Shown here one piece after another: positions 1-9,307 of a stretch of 64,000 bases of DNA (its first letter is position 1; every line of letters begins with the position of its first letter). This stretch comes from Chloroflexota bacterium. GTDB lineage: Bacteria; Chloroflexota; Limnocylindria; Limnocylindrales; CSP1-4. The DNA lies in assembly GCA_947475545.1 (NCBI GenBank), contig CANJLL010000001.1, positions 372,001-436,000 on the forward strand, written 5' to 3'. The position numbers and the translations under genes were made by a program. Under the pieces are notes generated by a model. That model made no database searches. It saw only the letters and a program-made list of their open reading frames with translations, and was not told where the DNA came from.

Positions 1-6
1 CAAGCC

Positions 7-741
7 GTGGGCGAGGCAGCGGTCTTCGCCGCACGGCTTGGCCTGCCGGTCCGGGATGCTGGGCTCCTGGAGCAGGCGCTCACGCATTCGAGCTGGGTGC
101 ACGAGCACCCAGCCGGCTCGCAAGCCGCCGGCTCGCAGGCCGCCGGCTCGCCCGGGCACAACGAGCGGCTTGAGTTTCTCGGCGACGCCGTGGTGAACCT
201 CGCGATTGCCACCGCGCTCCATGACCGCCACCCCCTCGATGACGAGGGGGTGCTCTCAGCGCGCCGCGCCGCCATCGTGAGTGCCCCCGCGCTGGCCCGG
301 CTGGCCGCCCGGATCGACCTGGGGTCGTACCTGCGCCTCGGCCAGGGCGAAGAGCGCAGCGGCGGCCGTGTTCGGCCCCTCCTGCTCGCCAGTGGTTTCG
401 AGGCCGTCGCGGGTGCCGTGTACCTGGATCTCGGCTGGGATGTCGTCCGCGACTGGATCATCGGCCTGGCGAACCCGGAGATCGCCGAGGACCAGGCGCC
501 GAGTGCGCTCAAGAGCCCCAAGAGCCGCCTTCAGGAGTTGACGCAGCGCTCCGGCCACGGCCGGCCCGTCTACGACGTGGTCGAGGCCAGCGGGCCGGAC
601 CATCGGCGCCAGTTCGTCGTCACCGTCAGCGTTGACGGCCAGGTCCGAGGCCAGGGCGAGGGCGCCTCGCGACAGGCCGCCGAGACCGCCGCTGCCGCAC
701 GGGCCATCGATGACAGCGACGCCAGCGGGGTGGGTTCGTGA
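7..741 (+). CDS. rnc: Ribonuclease III
   Basis: Double-strand-specific endoribonuclease that processes rRNA precursors and structured mRNAs. The N-terminal catalytic domain carries the family signature around residues 51-60 (NERLEFLGDAV, with the catalytic acidic residues), and a C-terminal double-stranded-RNA-binding domain starts near residue 170. The length of 244 aa is normal. The start is uncertain: the GTG at 7 is used, but the frame is open to the left edge and an upstream start could lie outside the window. An Ala-Gly-Ser-Gln-rich insertion made of a 15-bp DNA repeat (about 112-156) precedes the signature. The stop overlaps the GTG of smc (GTGA), so the two are probably co-transcribed and translationally coupled. 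Confidence 0.93.
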   Translation: MGEAAVFAARLGLPVRDAGLLEQALTHSSWVHEHPAGSQAAGSQAAGSPGHNERLEFLGDAVVNLAIATALHDRHPLDDEGVLSARRAAIVSAPALARLAARIDLGSYLRLGQGEERSGGRVRPLLLASGFEAVAGAVYLDLGWDVVRDWIIGLANPEIAEDQAPSALKSPKSRLQELTQRSGHGRPVYDVVEASGPDHRRQFVVTVSVDGQVRGQGEGASRQAAETAAAARAIDDSDASGVGS

Positions 742-3700
742 CGGCGCCGGCTCGCCTGCTGGCGCTCCGCCTCCACGGCTTCAAGTCATTTGCCGAGCGG
801 ACCACGGTGGAGTTTGGCCCCGGCATCAGCGCAGTCGTCGGCCCCAACGGCTCCGGCAAGAGCAACCTGGCCGATGCCCTGCGCTGGACGCTCGGCGAGC
901 AGGGTCGTTCGCTCCGGACCCGCAAGGCCGAGGACGTGATCTGGGCCGGCTCCGAGCGACGTGGCGCCCAGGGCATGGCCGATGTGAGCCTCCTCCTGGA
1001 CAACGCCGACGGCCTGCTGCCGGTTGACTTCGGCGTCGTGGAGCTGGGCCGCCGCCTCTACCGCTCGGGCGAGAACGACTACCTGCTCAATCGCCAGCGC
1101 GTGCGGCTCAAGGACCTCGTCGACCTGCTGGATGCCGCCCACCTCGCCGACAACGCGTTCCTGTTCATCGGGCAGGGCATGGTCGACCAGGCGCTGGCCC
1201 TTCGCCCCGAAGAGCGCCGGCCGCTGTTCGAGGAGGTCGCCGGCGTCCGGCGGCACGAGCGGCGGAAGCGACGGTCCGAGGACCAGCTGACTGAGTCGCT
1301 TGCCAACCTCGCGCGGCTTGAAGACATCCTCGCCGAGCTTCGACCGCAGGCCAGGCGGCTCGCCGCACAGGCCGAGCAGCAGGCATCGCGGCTCAGTGCC
1401 GGGGAGGAGCTTGCGGAGGGATTGCTGCGCAGCGCCCATGCCCGCTGGTTTGACGTCGCCGCACGGGCGTCCGTGGCCTCGACCCTCAGGACCCGCACGC
1501 GCCTCGAGGCCGACAGGGCCATGGCCGATCTCGCGGTGGCCGAAGACCGCGTCGCTGCGATGACGGCACAGCTCTCCGTGCGCGCCACCGAGGAACGCGA
1601 GCGACGAGGGACCGTCGAAGCGGCCGGTGTCGCTCGGACCGCGCTCACGGTCCGGCAGGAGCGCCTGGCCGCGGAGGCTGAGGCGTTGGCTCGCGATCGT
1701 GTGCGGCTCGCTGATGAGCGCGGCGTCGTCGTGGTGGATCTCGAAGCCCAGCGTCGCGCGCTTGCGTCACCGGTGCCGGCCCGGGACCTGGACCTGGAAG
1801 CGGCGCTCACGGAGGCCGAGCGGTTCCTCGCGGAGGCCGTCGGGGAGCTGGCGACGCTCCGTGCCGCGGATCGTGCGCGCGGCGAGGAGCTGCATGCGCT
1901 GCGCCGGGCCGAGGCCGCACGGACCGCAGAGATCGAGACGGCTCGCCGACGGCTGACCGACGCAGCGGCCCGCGCCAGCGCCGAAGCGGCGGGGGAAGCG
2001 GCGGCCGCGGACCGTGTGCCCCAGCTGGAGTCGCGCGTTGCCGCGGCCCGCGAATCGCTGTCGACCGCCGCCGCGGATGAGCGGCGTGCGGCCGAGGCCC
2101 GCGAGTCGGCCAGGGGGGCCGCCGAGAGCGCCGAGGCTGGCCGGACCGCCGCGCTGGATGCCGCGCAGACGCGGTCGGGGGCCCTCGCCGCCCGCCGAGG
2201 ACGCCTGGAGGCGCTCCGGGGTCGGCTCCAGGAGGAGGAGACTCGGGGGATCGCCAAGGCCGCCAAGCGGCGTGGCGGGCGACGCCTCGACGAGGACCTC
2301 GTCGTGGAGCCGTCGCTCCGCCAGGCGGTCCAGGCCGCGCTCTCCGACAGTGCTCGGGCCTACCTGGTGCCGCGCGCGGCGCTCGGCGAGCTGGGCAGCG
2401 AGCGCGGGATGCTGATGGTCGGCGACACCGGGCTCGCGGCCGTCGCGAAGTCCGTCCAGGGCGCCGAGGTTCGCCTGCGCGAGGCGGTCGCCGCCCGCGG
2501 CGGGGGGATCCTCGACCAGGCGATCCGGCGCGACGCCGTCGGTGGTGCCACACGCCTGCTCGCGCGCGCGGCTTGGCTGCCGTCGCTGGCCGACTGCGTG
2601 GAGATTCAGGGCGACCTGCTGCCGGGTTGGGTCGCCGTTCCCCGCGACGGGGGGGCGGTGGTCTCGGACCTCGTGATCCTGCTGGGCGCCGCCGATGGAA
2701 CGCTGGAGCGGCGGGCAGAGGTCGAGGCGCTCGCGGCCGAGGTTGGCCGGCTCGAGGGCGAGGAGGCCAGCGCCAGGGACGCCGCATCGGCTGCGAGCGG
2801 GTCCGCCGCCGCCGCCCGGCATGCGCTTGAGGTCGCCCGCGCGGCGGAGTCAGCGGCCACAGGTGCCCGCCGGCGGTGCGACGAGGCCGACCGCGCGGCC
2901 GCCCGAGATCTCGAGGTGGTGGCGCGCGAGCTGGGCTGGCACCGGTCGCAGGCAGAGCGCCTGGGTGGCGAGGTCGAGCGATTGCGCGTTGCACTCGCGC
3001 TGCTGGAAGCCCCGCGCCCCGACGATGGGCCGGCCCAGCCCACGGCAACCGGTGCGGATCCCTCGGCGGTCTCCACGTGGGAGCAGCGGGCCACGGACAT
3101 CCGCGCCAGGCGCGACCGGCTGGCCCAGCAATCGGCCGCCGTCGATCTGACCCGGCGCGAGGCCGAGGCGCGGCGGACTCGTGCTGAGGCGACGATCACG
3201 GTTCGCGAGGAACGATTGGCCGCGCTCGATGCCGAGCTGATCCGGCTTGGCGAACGCGAGCGTGACCTGGACGGGCTCCGGGATACCCTGGGGCGCGAGA
3301 CGGCCCAGGCTGTCGCCCGCGAGGCCGCTGCGCGCGCAGCCCTGGATCAGGGGCTTGCGACTGACCATCTCGGCCGCGAGCAGCTGGCCGCTGCGGAGCG
3401 TGGCGTCGCGGCGATCAGGGATCGCCTCCGTGCGATGGAGGAGCAGGCACGGGCCGCCGAACGAGCCGGCCTGGAGGCCGATCTTGGCCTCGACGCCCTT
3501 CGCGAGCAGCTGCTGGCGGATCTGGCGGCCATCGGCGAGGTCGCCCTGCGGCGGTTGCCCGCGGTCCCACCCGGACCGGCGCCGGGCACGCTGGTGGACC
3601 AGGAGGGCCTCACCGGCGGCGGCTTCCCCGTCCCCAGCGCCGAGGTGGTGGTCCGCGTCCCCGCCGTCGGCGAGTCAGTCTCCGACGATGGCGCGACGCC

Positions 3701-4487
3701 GGATGACGAACGGGCTCGACTCGAGCGCGGCCTCCTGGCGGCGGCCCAGCGCTGGGCCGCCGAACCCGCCCCGGAAGATGCCCCGAGCGCGGCGCGCCTC
3801 TCGGCGCTGCGTCGGCGCTTCAGCGACCTCGGGGCGGGGAACCCATACGCGGTCGAGGAGTACCAGGCACTGAAGGCCCGACTCGATGATCTCGACGCGC
3901 AGCGAGCCGATCTCGGGACCGCCATTGCTCGGACACGCCAGCTGATCGAGGAGCTGAGCACGCTCATCGCCGACCAGTTCCGGACCACGTTCCGCGCGCT
4001 CGAGACGGCATTCGACCAGAAGTTCCAGCAGCTCTTCGGGGGCGGGTTCGCCAAGCTGGAGTTGACGGACCCCTCGGACCTTGGGAGCACCGGGATCGAG
4101 ATCACGGCGCGGCCGCCCGGCAAGAAGAAGCAGCCCCTCGGGATGCTCTCGGGCGGAGAGCGGTCGCTGACCGCCGTGGCGCTGTTGCTGGCCATGCTCC
4201 AGGTCCGGCCCGTTCCCTTCTGCGTCCTCGACGAGGTGGATGCCGCGCTGGACGAGGCCAACGTGGGCCGCTTCACCGACGCGCTTCGCGAGCTGACAAG
4301 CACCACGCAGTTCATCGTGATCACCCATAACCGCGGCACGATCAGGGCTGCGGACGCGCTGTACGGCGTGACGGTGGGTGACGATTCGGTCAGCCGGGTC
4401 ATCAGCCTTCGGCTCGACGAGGCTCGCACGCTGGCGGAGCGCCAGTCGGCGACCGCCACCCAGCCCACCGACAGCACAGCGAGCTGA
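738..4487 (+). CDS. smc: Chromosome segregation protein SMC
   Basis: ABC-type ATPase of the condensin complex that compacts and segregates the chromosome. The Walker A GPNGSGKS is at residues 35-42, the ABC signature LSGGERS near 1137 and the Walker B CVLDEVDAALD near 1160. Between them lie two very long Ala/Arg/Glu-rich coiled coils and a central hinge (about residues 510-650). The length of 1249 aa is in the SMC range. The hinge matches the family less obviously than the ATPase heads. The GTG start overlaps the rnc stop. ftsY follows after 9 bases, a common rnc-smc-ftsY arrangement. Confidence 0.96.
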   Translation: MTAPARLLALRLHGFKSFAERTTVEFGPGISAVVGPNGSGKSNLADALRWTLGEQGRSLRTRKAEDVIWAGSERRGAQGMADVSLLLDNADGLLPVDFGVVELGRRLYRSGENDYLLNRQRVRLKDLVDLLDAAHLADNAFLFIGQGMVDQALALRPEERRPLFEEVAGVRRHERRKRRSEDQLTESLANLARLEDILAELRPQARRLAAQAEQQASRLSAGEELAEGLLRSAHARWFDVAARASVASTLRTRTRLEADRAMADLAVAEDRVAAMTAQLSVRATEERERRGTVEAAGVARTALTVRQERLAAEAEALARDRVRLADERGVVVVDLEAQRRALASPVPARDLDLEAALTEAERFLAEAVGELATLRAADRARGEELHALRRAEAARTAEIETARRRLTDAAARASAEAAGEAAAADRVPQLESRVAAARESLSTAAADERRAAEARESARGAAESAEAGRTAALDAAQTRSGALAARRGRLEALRGRLQEEETRGIAKAAKRRGGRRLDEDLVVEPSLRQAVQAALSDSARAYLVPRAALGELGSERGMLMVGDTGLAAVAKSVQGAEVRLREAVAARGGGILDQAIRRDAVGGATRLLARAAWLPSLADCVEIQGDLLPGWVAVPRDGGAVVSDLVILLGAADGTLERRAEVEALAAEVGRLEGEEASARDAASAASGSAAAARHALEVARAAESAATGARRRCDEADRAAARDLEVVARELGWHRSQAERLGGEVERLRVALALLEAPRPDDGPAQPTATGADPSAVSTWEQRATDIRARRDRLAQQSAAVDLTRREAEARRTRAEATITVREERLAALDAELIRLGERERDLDGLRDTLGRETAQAVAREAAARAALDQGLATDHLGREQLAAAERGVAAIRDRLRAMEEQARAAERAGLEADLGLDALREQLLADLAAIGEVALRRLPAVPPGPAPGTLVDQEGLTGGGFPVPSAEVVVRVPAVGESVSDDGATPDDERARLERGLLAAAQRWAAEPAPEDAPSAARLSALRRRFSDLGAGNPYAVEEYQALKARLDDLDAQRADLGTAIARTRQLIEELSTLIADQFRTTFRALETAFDQKFQQLFGGGFAKLELTDPSDLGSTGIEITARPPGKKKQPLGMLSGGERSLTAVALLLAMLQVRPVPFCVLDEVDAALDEANVGRFTDALRELTSTTQFIVITHNRGTIRAADALYGVTVGDDSVSRVISLRLDEARTLAERQSATATQPTDSTAS

Positions 4488-4496
4488 GGTTCCGAG

Positions 4497-5561
4497 ATGG
4501 CCTTCTGGCGCCGCTTCCGCCAACCCCAGCCCGGCGAGCCGGACGTTGAGACGTCCATCGAGCTCGGCGAGGATGAAGAGCCGCCCCTCGACCTCCTGGA
4601 CGACGAGCTGGCCGCCGAGGCGCTCTCCGCGGTGCCGGAGGCTGTGGTCGCGCCGCCCTCGAATGCGGAACGGGCGACTGGCGACCTGAACGAGGGCCTG
4701 CGCAAGACCCGTGGCGGCTTCATGTCCCGTCTGCGGGACCTGCTCGGCGGCGGCGACCAGGGCCCGGATTGGGAGGAGGTCGAGGAGACGTTGATCGGCG
4801 GCGACGTCGGTCCGTCGCTCGCCAGCGAGGTCGTCGAGCGTGCGCGGCGGCGCAAGGACAGCGAGGGTCCCGAGGCGGCAGTCCGAGCCGAGTTGACAGC
4901 GCTGCTGGCGCCGCGGAGCGGCCCGTGGACCCCGGCCCGGGTCCCGGGCGCCCCGGCCATCATCCTCGTGGTGGGCGTCAACGGAACCGGCAAGACGACC
5001 ACGATCGGGAAGCTGGCCGCGCGGTACGCCGGCGAGGGCCAGCGCGTCCTCCTGGCTGCCGCCGACACCTTTCGCGCCGCGGCCATCGACCAGCTGCGGA
5101 TCTGGGCGGATCGCGCTGGCGTCCAGATGGTGGCGCACGCCCCGGGCGCGGATCCCGGTGCCGTGGTCTTCGACGCTCTCGACGCGGCGGTCGCTCGTGG
5201 CGCGGACATCGTCATCGCCGACACGGCCGGCCGGCTGCACACCAAGTCGAACCTGATGGACGAGCTCACCAAGGTCCGACGGATCATCGACAAGCGCCTG
5301 CCCGGATCCCGTCCCGAGATCCTGTTCGTGCTGGACGCGACAACGGGGCAGAACGGCCTGGCCCAGGCTGTCGCGTTCCACGAGGCGGTCGGCCTCACGG
5401 GGATCGTGCTCACCAAGCTCGATTCGACCGCCAAGGGCGGCATCGTCTTCGCGATCGAAGGCCAGCTCCGGGTCCCGGTCCGGTTTGTCGGGGTGGGGGA
5501 GGGCATCGCTGACCTGCTCCCCTTCGATTCCGACCAGTTCGTGCGTGCGCTCTTCGACTGA
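4497..5561 (+). CDS. ftsY: Signal recognition particle receptor FtsY
   Basis: SRP receptor GTPase that docks ribosome-SRP complexes at the membrane. An acidic N-terminal region (about residues 15-60) precedes the N domain and the SRP-type G domain. The P-loop GVNGTGKTT is near residues 159-168, with DTFRAAA, DTAGR and TKLDSTAKGG following in the expected order. The 354-aa length is normal. The ATG start lies 9 bases after the smc stop with a GAGGTTCCGAG stretch upstream. The last codons and the stop are part of a 28-bp unit repeated downstream (see the repeat entry). Confidence 0.96.
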   Translation: MAFWRRFRQPQPGEPDVETSIELGEDEEPPLDLLDDELAAEALSAVPEAVVAPPSNAERATGDLNEGLRKTRGGFMSRLRDLLGGGDQGPDWEEVEETLIGGDVGPSLASEVVERARRRKDSEGPEAAVRAELTALLAPRSGPWTPARVPGAPAIILVVGVNGTGKTTTIGKLAARYAGEGQRVLLAAADTFRAAAIDQLRIWADRAGVQMVAHAPGADPGAVVFDALDAAVARGADIVIADTAGRLHTKSNLMDELTKVRRIIDKRLPGSRPEILFVLDATTGQNGLAQAVAFHEAVGLTGIVLTKLDSTAKGGIVFAIEGQLRVPVRFVGVGEGIADLLPFDSDQFVRALFD

Positions 5562-5614
5562 CGTCGTCGTGCGTGCGCTCTTCGACTGACGTCGTCGTGC
5601 GTGCGCTCTTCGAC
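5541..5614 (+). repeat. 28-bp tandem repeat over the ftsY stop codon
   Basis: A 28-bp unit starting GTGCGTGCGCTCTTCGACTG occupies 5541-5568, is repeated exactly at 5569-5596, and continues as an 18-base partial copy at 5597-5614. The first copy encodes the FtsY C-terminus and contains its TGA, so the later copies are untranslated duplications of the gene end. It looks like replication slippage. Confidence 0.9.
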
Positions 5615-5680
5615 CGAGGTCTCCGCCCGCCTCGGCGCTCCGTCACCTGGGCCCCGAAGCTCACCGTGAGCGTGATCCGC

Positions 5681-5747
5681 TACACTCCCTGCACCTTGGC
5701 ACGCCAGAACCCGTGTGCCACCCGCCGGGCGATCGACCGCCCGGCGG
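5681..5747 (+). promoter_or_regulatory. Candidate ffh promoter and leader hairpin
   Basis: A -10-like TACACT (5681-5686) is followed by CCCTGC and then a perfect 10-bp inverted repeat CCGCCGGGCG / CGCCCGGCGG (5722-5731 and 5738-5747) with a 6-base loop, in the untranslated leader of ffh. There is no clear -35 box and no T-run after the hairpin, so this is read as a promoter plus structured 5' leader, not a terminator. Confidence 0.4.
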
Positions 5748-5777
5748 CCTGACCCACCTTCGGAGCTCGGCCTACCC

Positions 5778-7118
5778 GTGTTCGACACTCTCAGCGAGCG
5801 ACTGCGCGGCGCCCTCGGCAACCTGACCGGTCGCGGTCGGGTCAGCGAGGCCGATGTCGATGCCGTGCTGCGCGAGATCCGCCTCTCGCTCCTCGAAGCC
5901 GACGTCAACTTCCGTGTCGTCAAGGACTTCGTGGCCCGGCTCCGTGAGCGTGCCGTGGGCGCGGACATCATCGGGAGCCTCACGGCCGGCCAGCAGGTCG
6001 TGAAGATCGTCAACGAGGAGCTGGTCGCGCTCCTCTCCGCGGGCGACCGCACCTTCCACCTGAGTGGCAGCCCCGCGGTCGTGCTGCTCGTGGGGCTGCA
6101 GGGCTCCGGCAAGACCACATCGGCGGCCAAGCTGGCACGCCAGATCGTCAAGCTGGGACGCCGGCCACTGCTGGTTGCCGCGGACCCGTACCGGCCCGCC
6201 GCGGCCGATCAGCTCGAGACGCTGGGCGAGTCAATCGACATCCCGGTCTACCGCGCGCCCGTGGGCACCGCCGTGGTGGACATTGCCCGCGGTGGCATCG
6301 AGGCTGCGCGACGCCTGGTCCGCGACACCGTGATCCTGGATACCGCGGGCCGCCTGACCATCGACGAGGCGCTCATGGCGGAGATCGCGGCCGTCAGCTC
6401 CGCCGTTCGCCCGATCGAGACGCTGCTGGTCGTGGACGCGATGACCGGCCAGGAAGCGGTGGCGGTCGCCCAGGCCTTCGCTGCCGCCCTGCCCGTCACG
6501 GGCCTCGTCCTGACCAAGATCGACGGCGATGCGCGCGGCGGCGCGGCGTTGTCCATCAGCGCGGTTACCGGTCTCCCCGTCAAGTTCATCGGCACGGGCG
6601 AGAAGACCGACGCCCTGGAGATCTTCCACCCGGATCGCCTTGCCGGCCGGATCCTGGGGATGGGCGACATTCTCACCCTCGTCGAGCGCGCCCAGGAGGT
6701 CGTCGACGAGAAACAGGCCCTCAAGATGCAGGAGAAACTGCGCAAGGCCGAGTTCACGCTGGAGGACTTCCTCGACCAGCTCCAGCAGGTCCAGAAGATG
6801 GGTCCCATCGGCCAGATCATGAAGATGATCCCCGGGATGGGCGACATGGCCAAGGAGGCCGAGAAGGCCGTGGAGCGGGGCGACCTCAGGCGAACCGAGG
6901 CGATCATCCGGGCGATGACGCCGCGCGAGCGCCGCAACCCCGATGTCCTGAACGCCTCGCGCCGGCGCCGGATCGCGACAGGATCCGGGACCAACCTTCC
7001 AGACGTCAACAAGCTGGTCAAGCAGTTTGCGGAGATGCAGAAGCTCATGAAGCAGCTCTCAGGTCGCGGGGGCGGTGGCCGACGCGGCATGCCAGTCGGA
7101 ATGCGGGGCCGCCGGTGA
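5778..7118 (+). CDS. ffh: Signal recognition particle protein Ffh
   Basis: SRP54 GTPase that binds signal sequences and 4.5S RNA and works with FtsY. The N domain is followed by the G domain, with P-loop GLQGSGKTT near residue 103, DTAGR, and TKIDGDARGGAAL. The C-terminal M domain is methionine-rich, with MGPIGQIMKMIPGM and the RNA-binding RRRIATGSG. The GTG at 5778 was chosen because it gives the standard N-terminus (VFDTLSERL). An upstream in-frame start would add residues unlike the family. The length is then 446 aa. Its 3' end overlaps the next gene by 4 bases. Confidence 0.94.
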   Translation: MFDTLSERLRGALGNLTGRGRVSEADVDAVLREIRLSLLEADVNFRVVKDFVARLRERAVGADIIGSLTAGQQVVKIVNEELVALLSAGDRTFHLSGSPAVVLLVGLQGSGKTTSAAKLARQIVKLGRRPLLVAADPYRPAAADQLETLGESIDIPVYRAPVGTAVVDIARGGIEAARRLVRDTVILDTAGRLTIDEALMAEIAAVSSAVRPIETLLVVDAMTGQEAVAVAQAFAAALPVTGLVLTKIDGDARGGAALSISAVTGLPVKFIGTGEKTDALEIFHPDRLAGRILGMGDILTLVERAQEVVDEKQALKMQEKLRKAEFTLEDFLDQLQQVQKMGPIGQIMKMIPGMGDMAKEAEKAVERGDLRRTEAIIRAMTPRERRNPDVLNASRRRRIATGSGTNLPDVNKLVKQFAEMQKLMKQLSGRGGGGRRGMPVGMRGRR

Positions 7119-8995
7119 CCGAGCAGTCGGGCCACGTCCACGGCGCGGCGATCACGGCGGGTTCGGCCAGGCGGGGCGGGACGCGCTGGGGCGTCGGGCT
7201 GCTGCTCGCCGCCGTGGCGGTCGGCGCGCTCGGCGCAATCGGCACGCTCGTCTCGACGCCCATGCCGCCCGAAGCCATCGGCTTGGTGCCCGCCGGGAGC
7301 GCGATGGTGGTGGAGCTTCGGCCGGACCTGCCGGGCAACCAGCGCCAGGCGCTGGGGACGCTGCTGGCGGGTCTCCCCGGGTTCACCGACCTTGGGTCGC
7401 TCAACGACCGGGTCGGCGCGGCGCTCGATGCGGTCGTCGCGAAGGCCTCCGACGGAAAGCACACGTACACCGGTGACCTCCGGCCGTATGCCGCTGGCGC
7501 GGCCATCCTCGCCGTCCCTGCCGCGCAGGTCAGCACGTCCGGCGCGTCCGGTGCCTCCGCCACAGCCCACGGACTGGCCATCCTGACCACCGAGGGCTCG
7601 CCCGGGTGCGCGCCGCTCGAGGTTGGCCGGGCCGCCACAGTGGAACAGTATCGATCGACAGATATTCGCAGCACGCAGGTTGCCGTCACCCGATCGTCGG
7701 GCAGCCAGACGATGGTGACTGCCGCCTGCGCCGTGGTCGGTCGCTTCGTTGTGATCGGCGACCCTGACTCCGTCCACCTGGCGCTCGACGCCCGAGCCCA
7801 GGGCCGCAGCGTCATGGGCGACGCTGCGTACACCGCCGCCTTCCGCGCCATGACCGGCGACCATGCCGCCTGGGTCTACATGAACACCCGGGCGATGGCC
7901 GGCGTTGCCAGCGCCGCACCGATGCCCTCGGGGATGACCCGGCCGGCGTTGCCCGCCGACGGCCCGGAGTGGCTCGCGATGCAGCTGCGACTCACCGATC
8001 GCGGGCCCGTCATCGAGACGGCCATGCCCGACCCTCGGGCCACGATCCTGGCGGGATCCTCGACCGCGCCTGGCCATACGCCCGCTGCCAATGCGGTCAG
8101 CGCCATCGCGCCTGCCCTTCCGGCGTCAACGCTCGCGCTCATGGAGGCGCACCAGACCGGGGCGCTCCTTTCGGCGCTCCAGTCACGGCAGGTGGTGGCC
8201 GGCACCACGGGCGGCCCGGCGGCGTCGGCCCAGGCTGCGCTCGGTCCGTCGCTCGCCCTGCTGGGCAGCCTGGACGCGATCCTCGGCGAGGTGGACCAGG
8301 CCGCACTTGCCCTGCTGCCAAGCGGGACGAGCGTGACGGCCGGGCTAGTGCTCCAGGTCGCGAACGCCGATGCTGCATCGAAGCGGATTGACCAGTTCCG
8401 CAGCCTCGCGGCCCTCGCGGGTCTCCTTGGCGGGGCGCAGATCACGGACCAGGACTTCCACGGCACGCGGATCACCACGGTGCCGGTCGGACCATTGCTG
8501 GCGGCGAGCAGCGCTCGCGGCGCCGGCGGAGGCACCGGTCCCGGCATGTTCCCAGGCATGGGGGGGATCCTGGGTGGCGCCGCCTCGCCCCGGCCGTCGG
8601 CTTCGGCAGGACCGGGTGCCTCAAGCCGTCCGTCGATTGGCCTGCCGTCGCTCCCCGCGGATGCCCGCCTCTCGGTGGCGATCCGCGGCTCCTTCTTGGT
8701 GGTGGCGCTCGACGAGGCGTTCGTCAAGGCCGTGCTCGACACACCTGCCGGAGGCGGGCTTGCCGAGCAGCCGGGCTACAAGGCGGCGATCAGCGCCGCC
8801 GGGTCTCCCAATCTCGCCGGTGTCTATGCCAACCTGGCTGCCCTCGGCAGCCTCGCGCCCCTGGACCTCCCCGCGGCGGAGGCCAGCCGGATGGCGACGG
8901 CCCGACCCTACCTCGAGGCGTTCGGCGCGCTTGCCGGGAGTCTCACCAGCGGCGACGGCCTGCTTCGTGGCCGACTCGTCATCACTCTTCCGTAG
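7115..8995 (+). CDS. DUF3352-like membrane-anchored protein
   Basis: A 626-aa protein of unknown function. One hydrophobic segment near the N-terminus (about residues 28-50) suggests a signal anchor with the rest extracytoplasmic. The body is Ala/Gly/Pro-rich, with repeated LA.LP-type patches and a Ser/Pro/Gly low-complexity stretch around residues 470-510. It resembles the DUF3352 family (surface proteins starting with a 'P.d...v..l....' module); this rests on pattern recognition only. The GTG start overlaps the ffh stop (GTGA), placing it in the ffh-rpsP operon, an unusual position. Confidence 0.6.
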   Translation: MTEQSGHVHGAAITAGSARRGGTRWGVGLLLAAVAVGALGAIGTLVSTPMPPEAIGLVPAGSAMVVELRPDLPGNQRQALGTLLAGLPGFTDLGSLNDRVGAALDAVVAKASDGKHTYTGDLRPYAAGAAILAVPAAQVSTSGASGASATAHGLAILTTEGSPGCAPLEVGRAATVEQYRSTDIRSTQVAVTRSSGSQTMVTAACAVVGRFVVIGDPDSVHLALDARAQGRSVMGDAAYTAAFRAMTGDHAAWVYMNTRAMAGVASAAPMPSGMTRPALPADGPEWLAMQLRLTDRGPVIETAMPDPRATILAGSSTAPGHTPAANAVSAIAPALPASTLALMEAHQTGALLSALQSRQVVAGTTGGPAASAQAALGPSLALLGSLDAILGEVDQAALALLPSGTSVTAGLVLQVANADAASKRIDQFRSLAALAGLLGGAQITDQDFHGTRITTVPVGPLLAASSARGAGGGTGPGMFPGMGGILGGAASPRPSASAGPGASSRPSIGLPSLPADARLSVAIRGSFLVVALDEAFVKAVLDTPAGGGLAEQPGYKAAISAAGSPNLAGVYANLAALGSLAPLDLPAAEASRMATARPYLEAFGALAGSLTSGDGLLRGRLVITLP

Positions 8996-9042
8996 GTCAT
9001 CAACCAACCATCGGGCCCAGCTCAACAGGAGGAAACGCATCC

Positions 9043-9297
9043 ATGTCCGTCCGTATCCGGCTCACCCGTGTGGGCGCCACCAAGCAGCCCACCTACCGCG
9101 TCGTGGTGGCCAACAGTGCCTCGGCCCGCGATAGCCGTTCGATCGAGATTCTCGGCCACTACAACCCCCGGAGCACTCCGGTCGAGTTCGTGGTCGATGG
9201 CGACAAGGTCAAGGCGTGGATCGCCAAGGGCGCACAGCCGTCGGACACCGTGGCCCGCCTCCTGCGCGGCGCCGGCGTCCTTCCGGCCGGCAAGTAG
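9043..9297 (+). CDS. rpsP: 30S ribosomal protein S16
   Basis: Small-subunit ribosomal protein bS16, 84 aa, which helps fold 16S rRNA. The N-terminus SVRIRLTRVGATKQPTYRVV and the region around SRDSRSIEILGHYNP are diagnostic of the family. A strong ribosome-binding site AGGAGGAAA lies 7-9 bases upstream of the ATG. It starts the classical rpsP-khpA-rimM-trmD block. Confidence 0.97.
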   Translation: MSVRIRLTRVGATKQPTYRVVVANSASARDSRSIEILGHYNPRSTPVEFVVDGDKVKAWIAKGAQPSDTVARLLRGAGVLPAGK

Positions 9298-9307
9298 GAC
9301 CCGCGGC

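Noticed and set aside
5722..5747. Hairpin before ffh as an intrinsic terminator of ftsY
   Set aside because: It lacks a following T-run and lies after a promoter-like box, so a leader structure is more likely.
3347..6151. A 934-residue open frame on the minus strand across smc, ftsY and ffh
   Set aside because: It is antisense to three clearly identified genes, rich in Arg/Ser without domains. Long shadow frames are expected in such GC-rich DNA.
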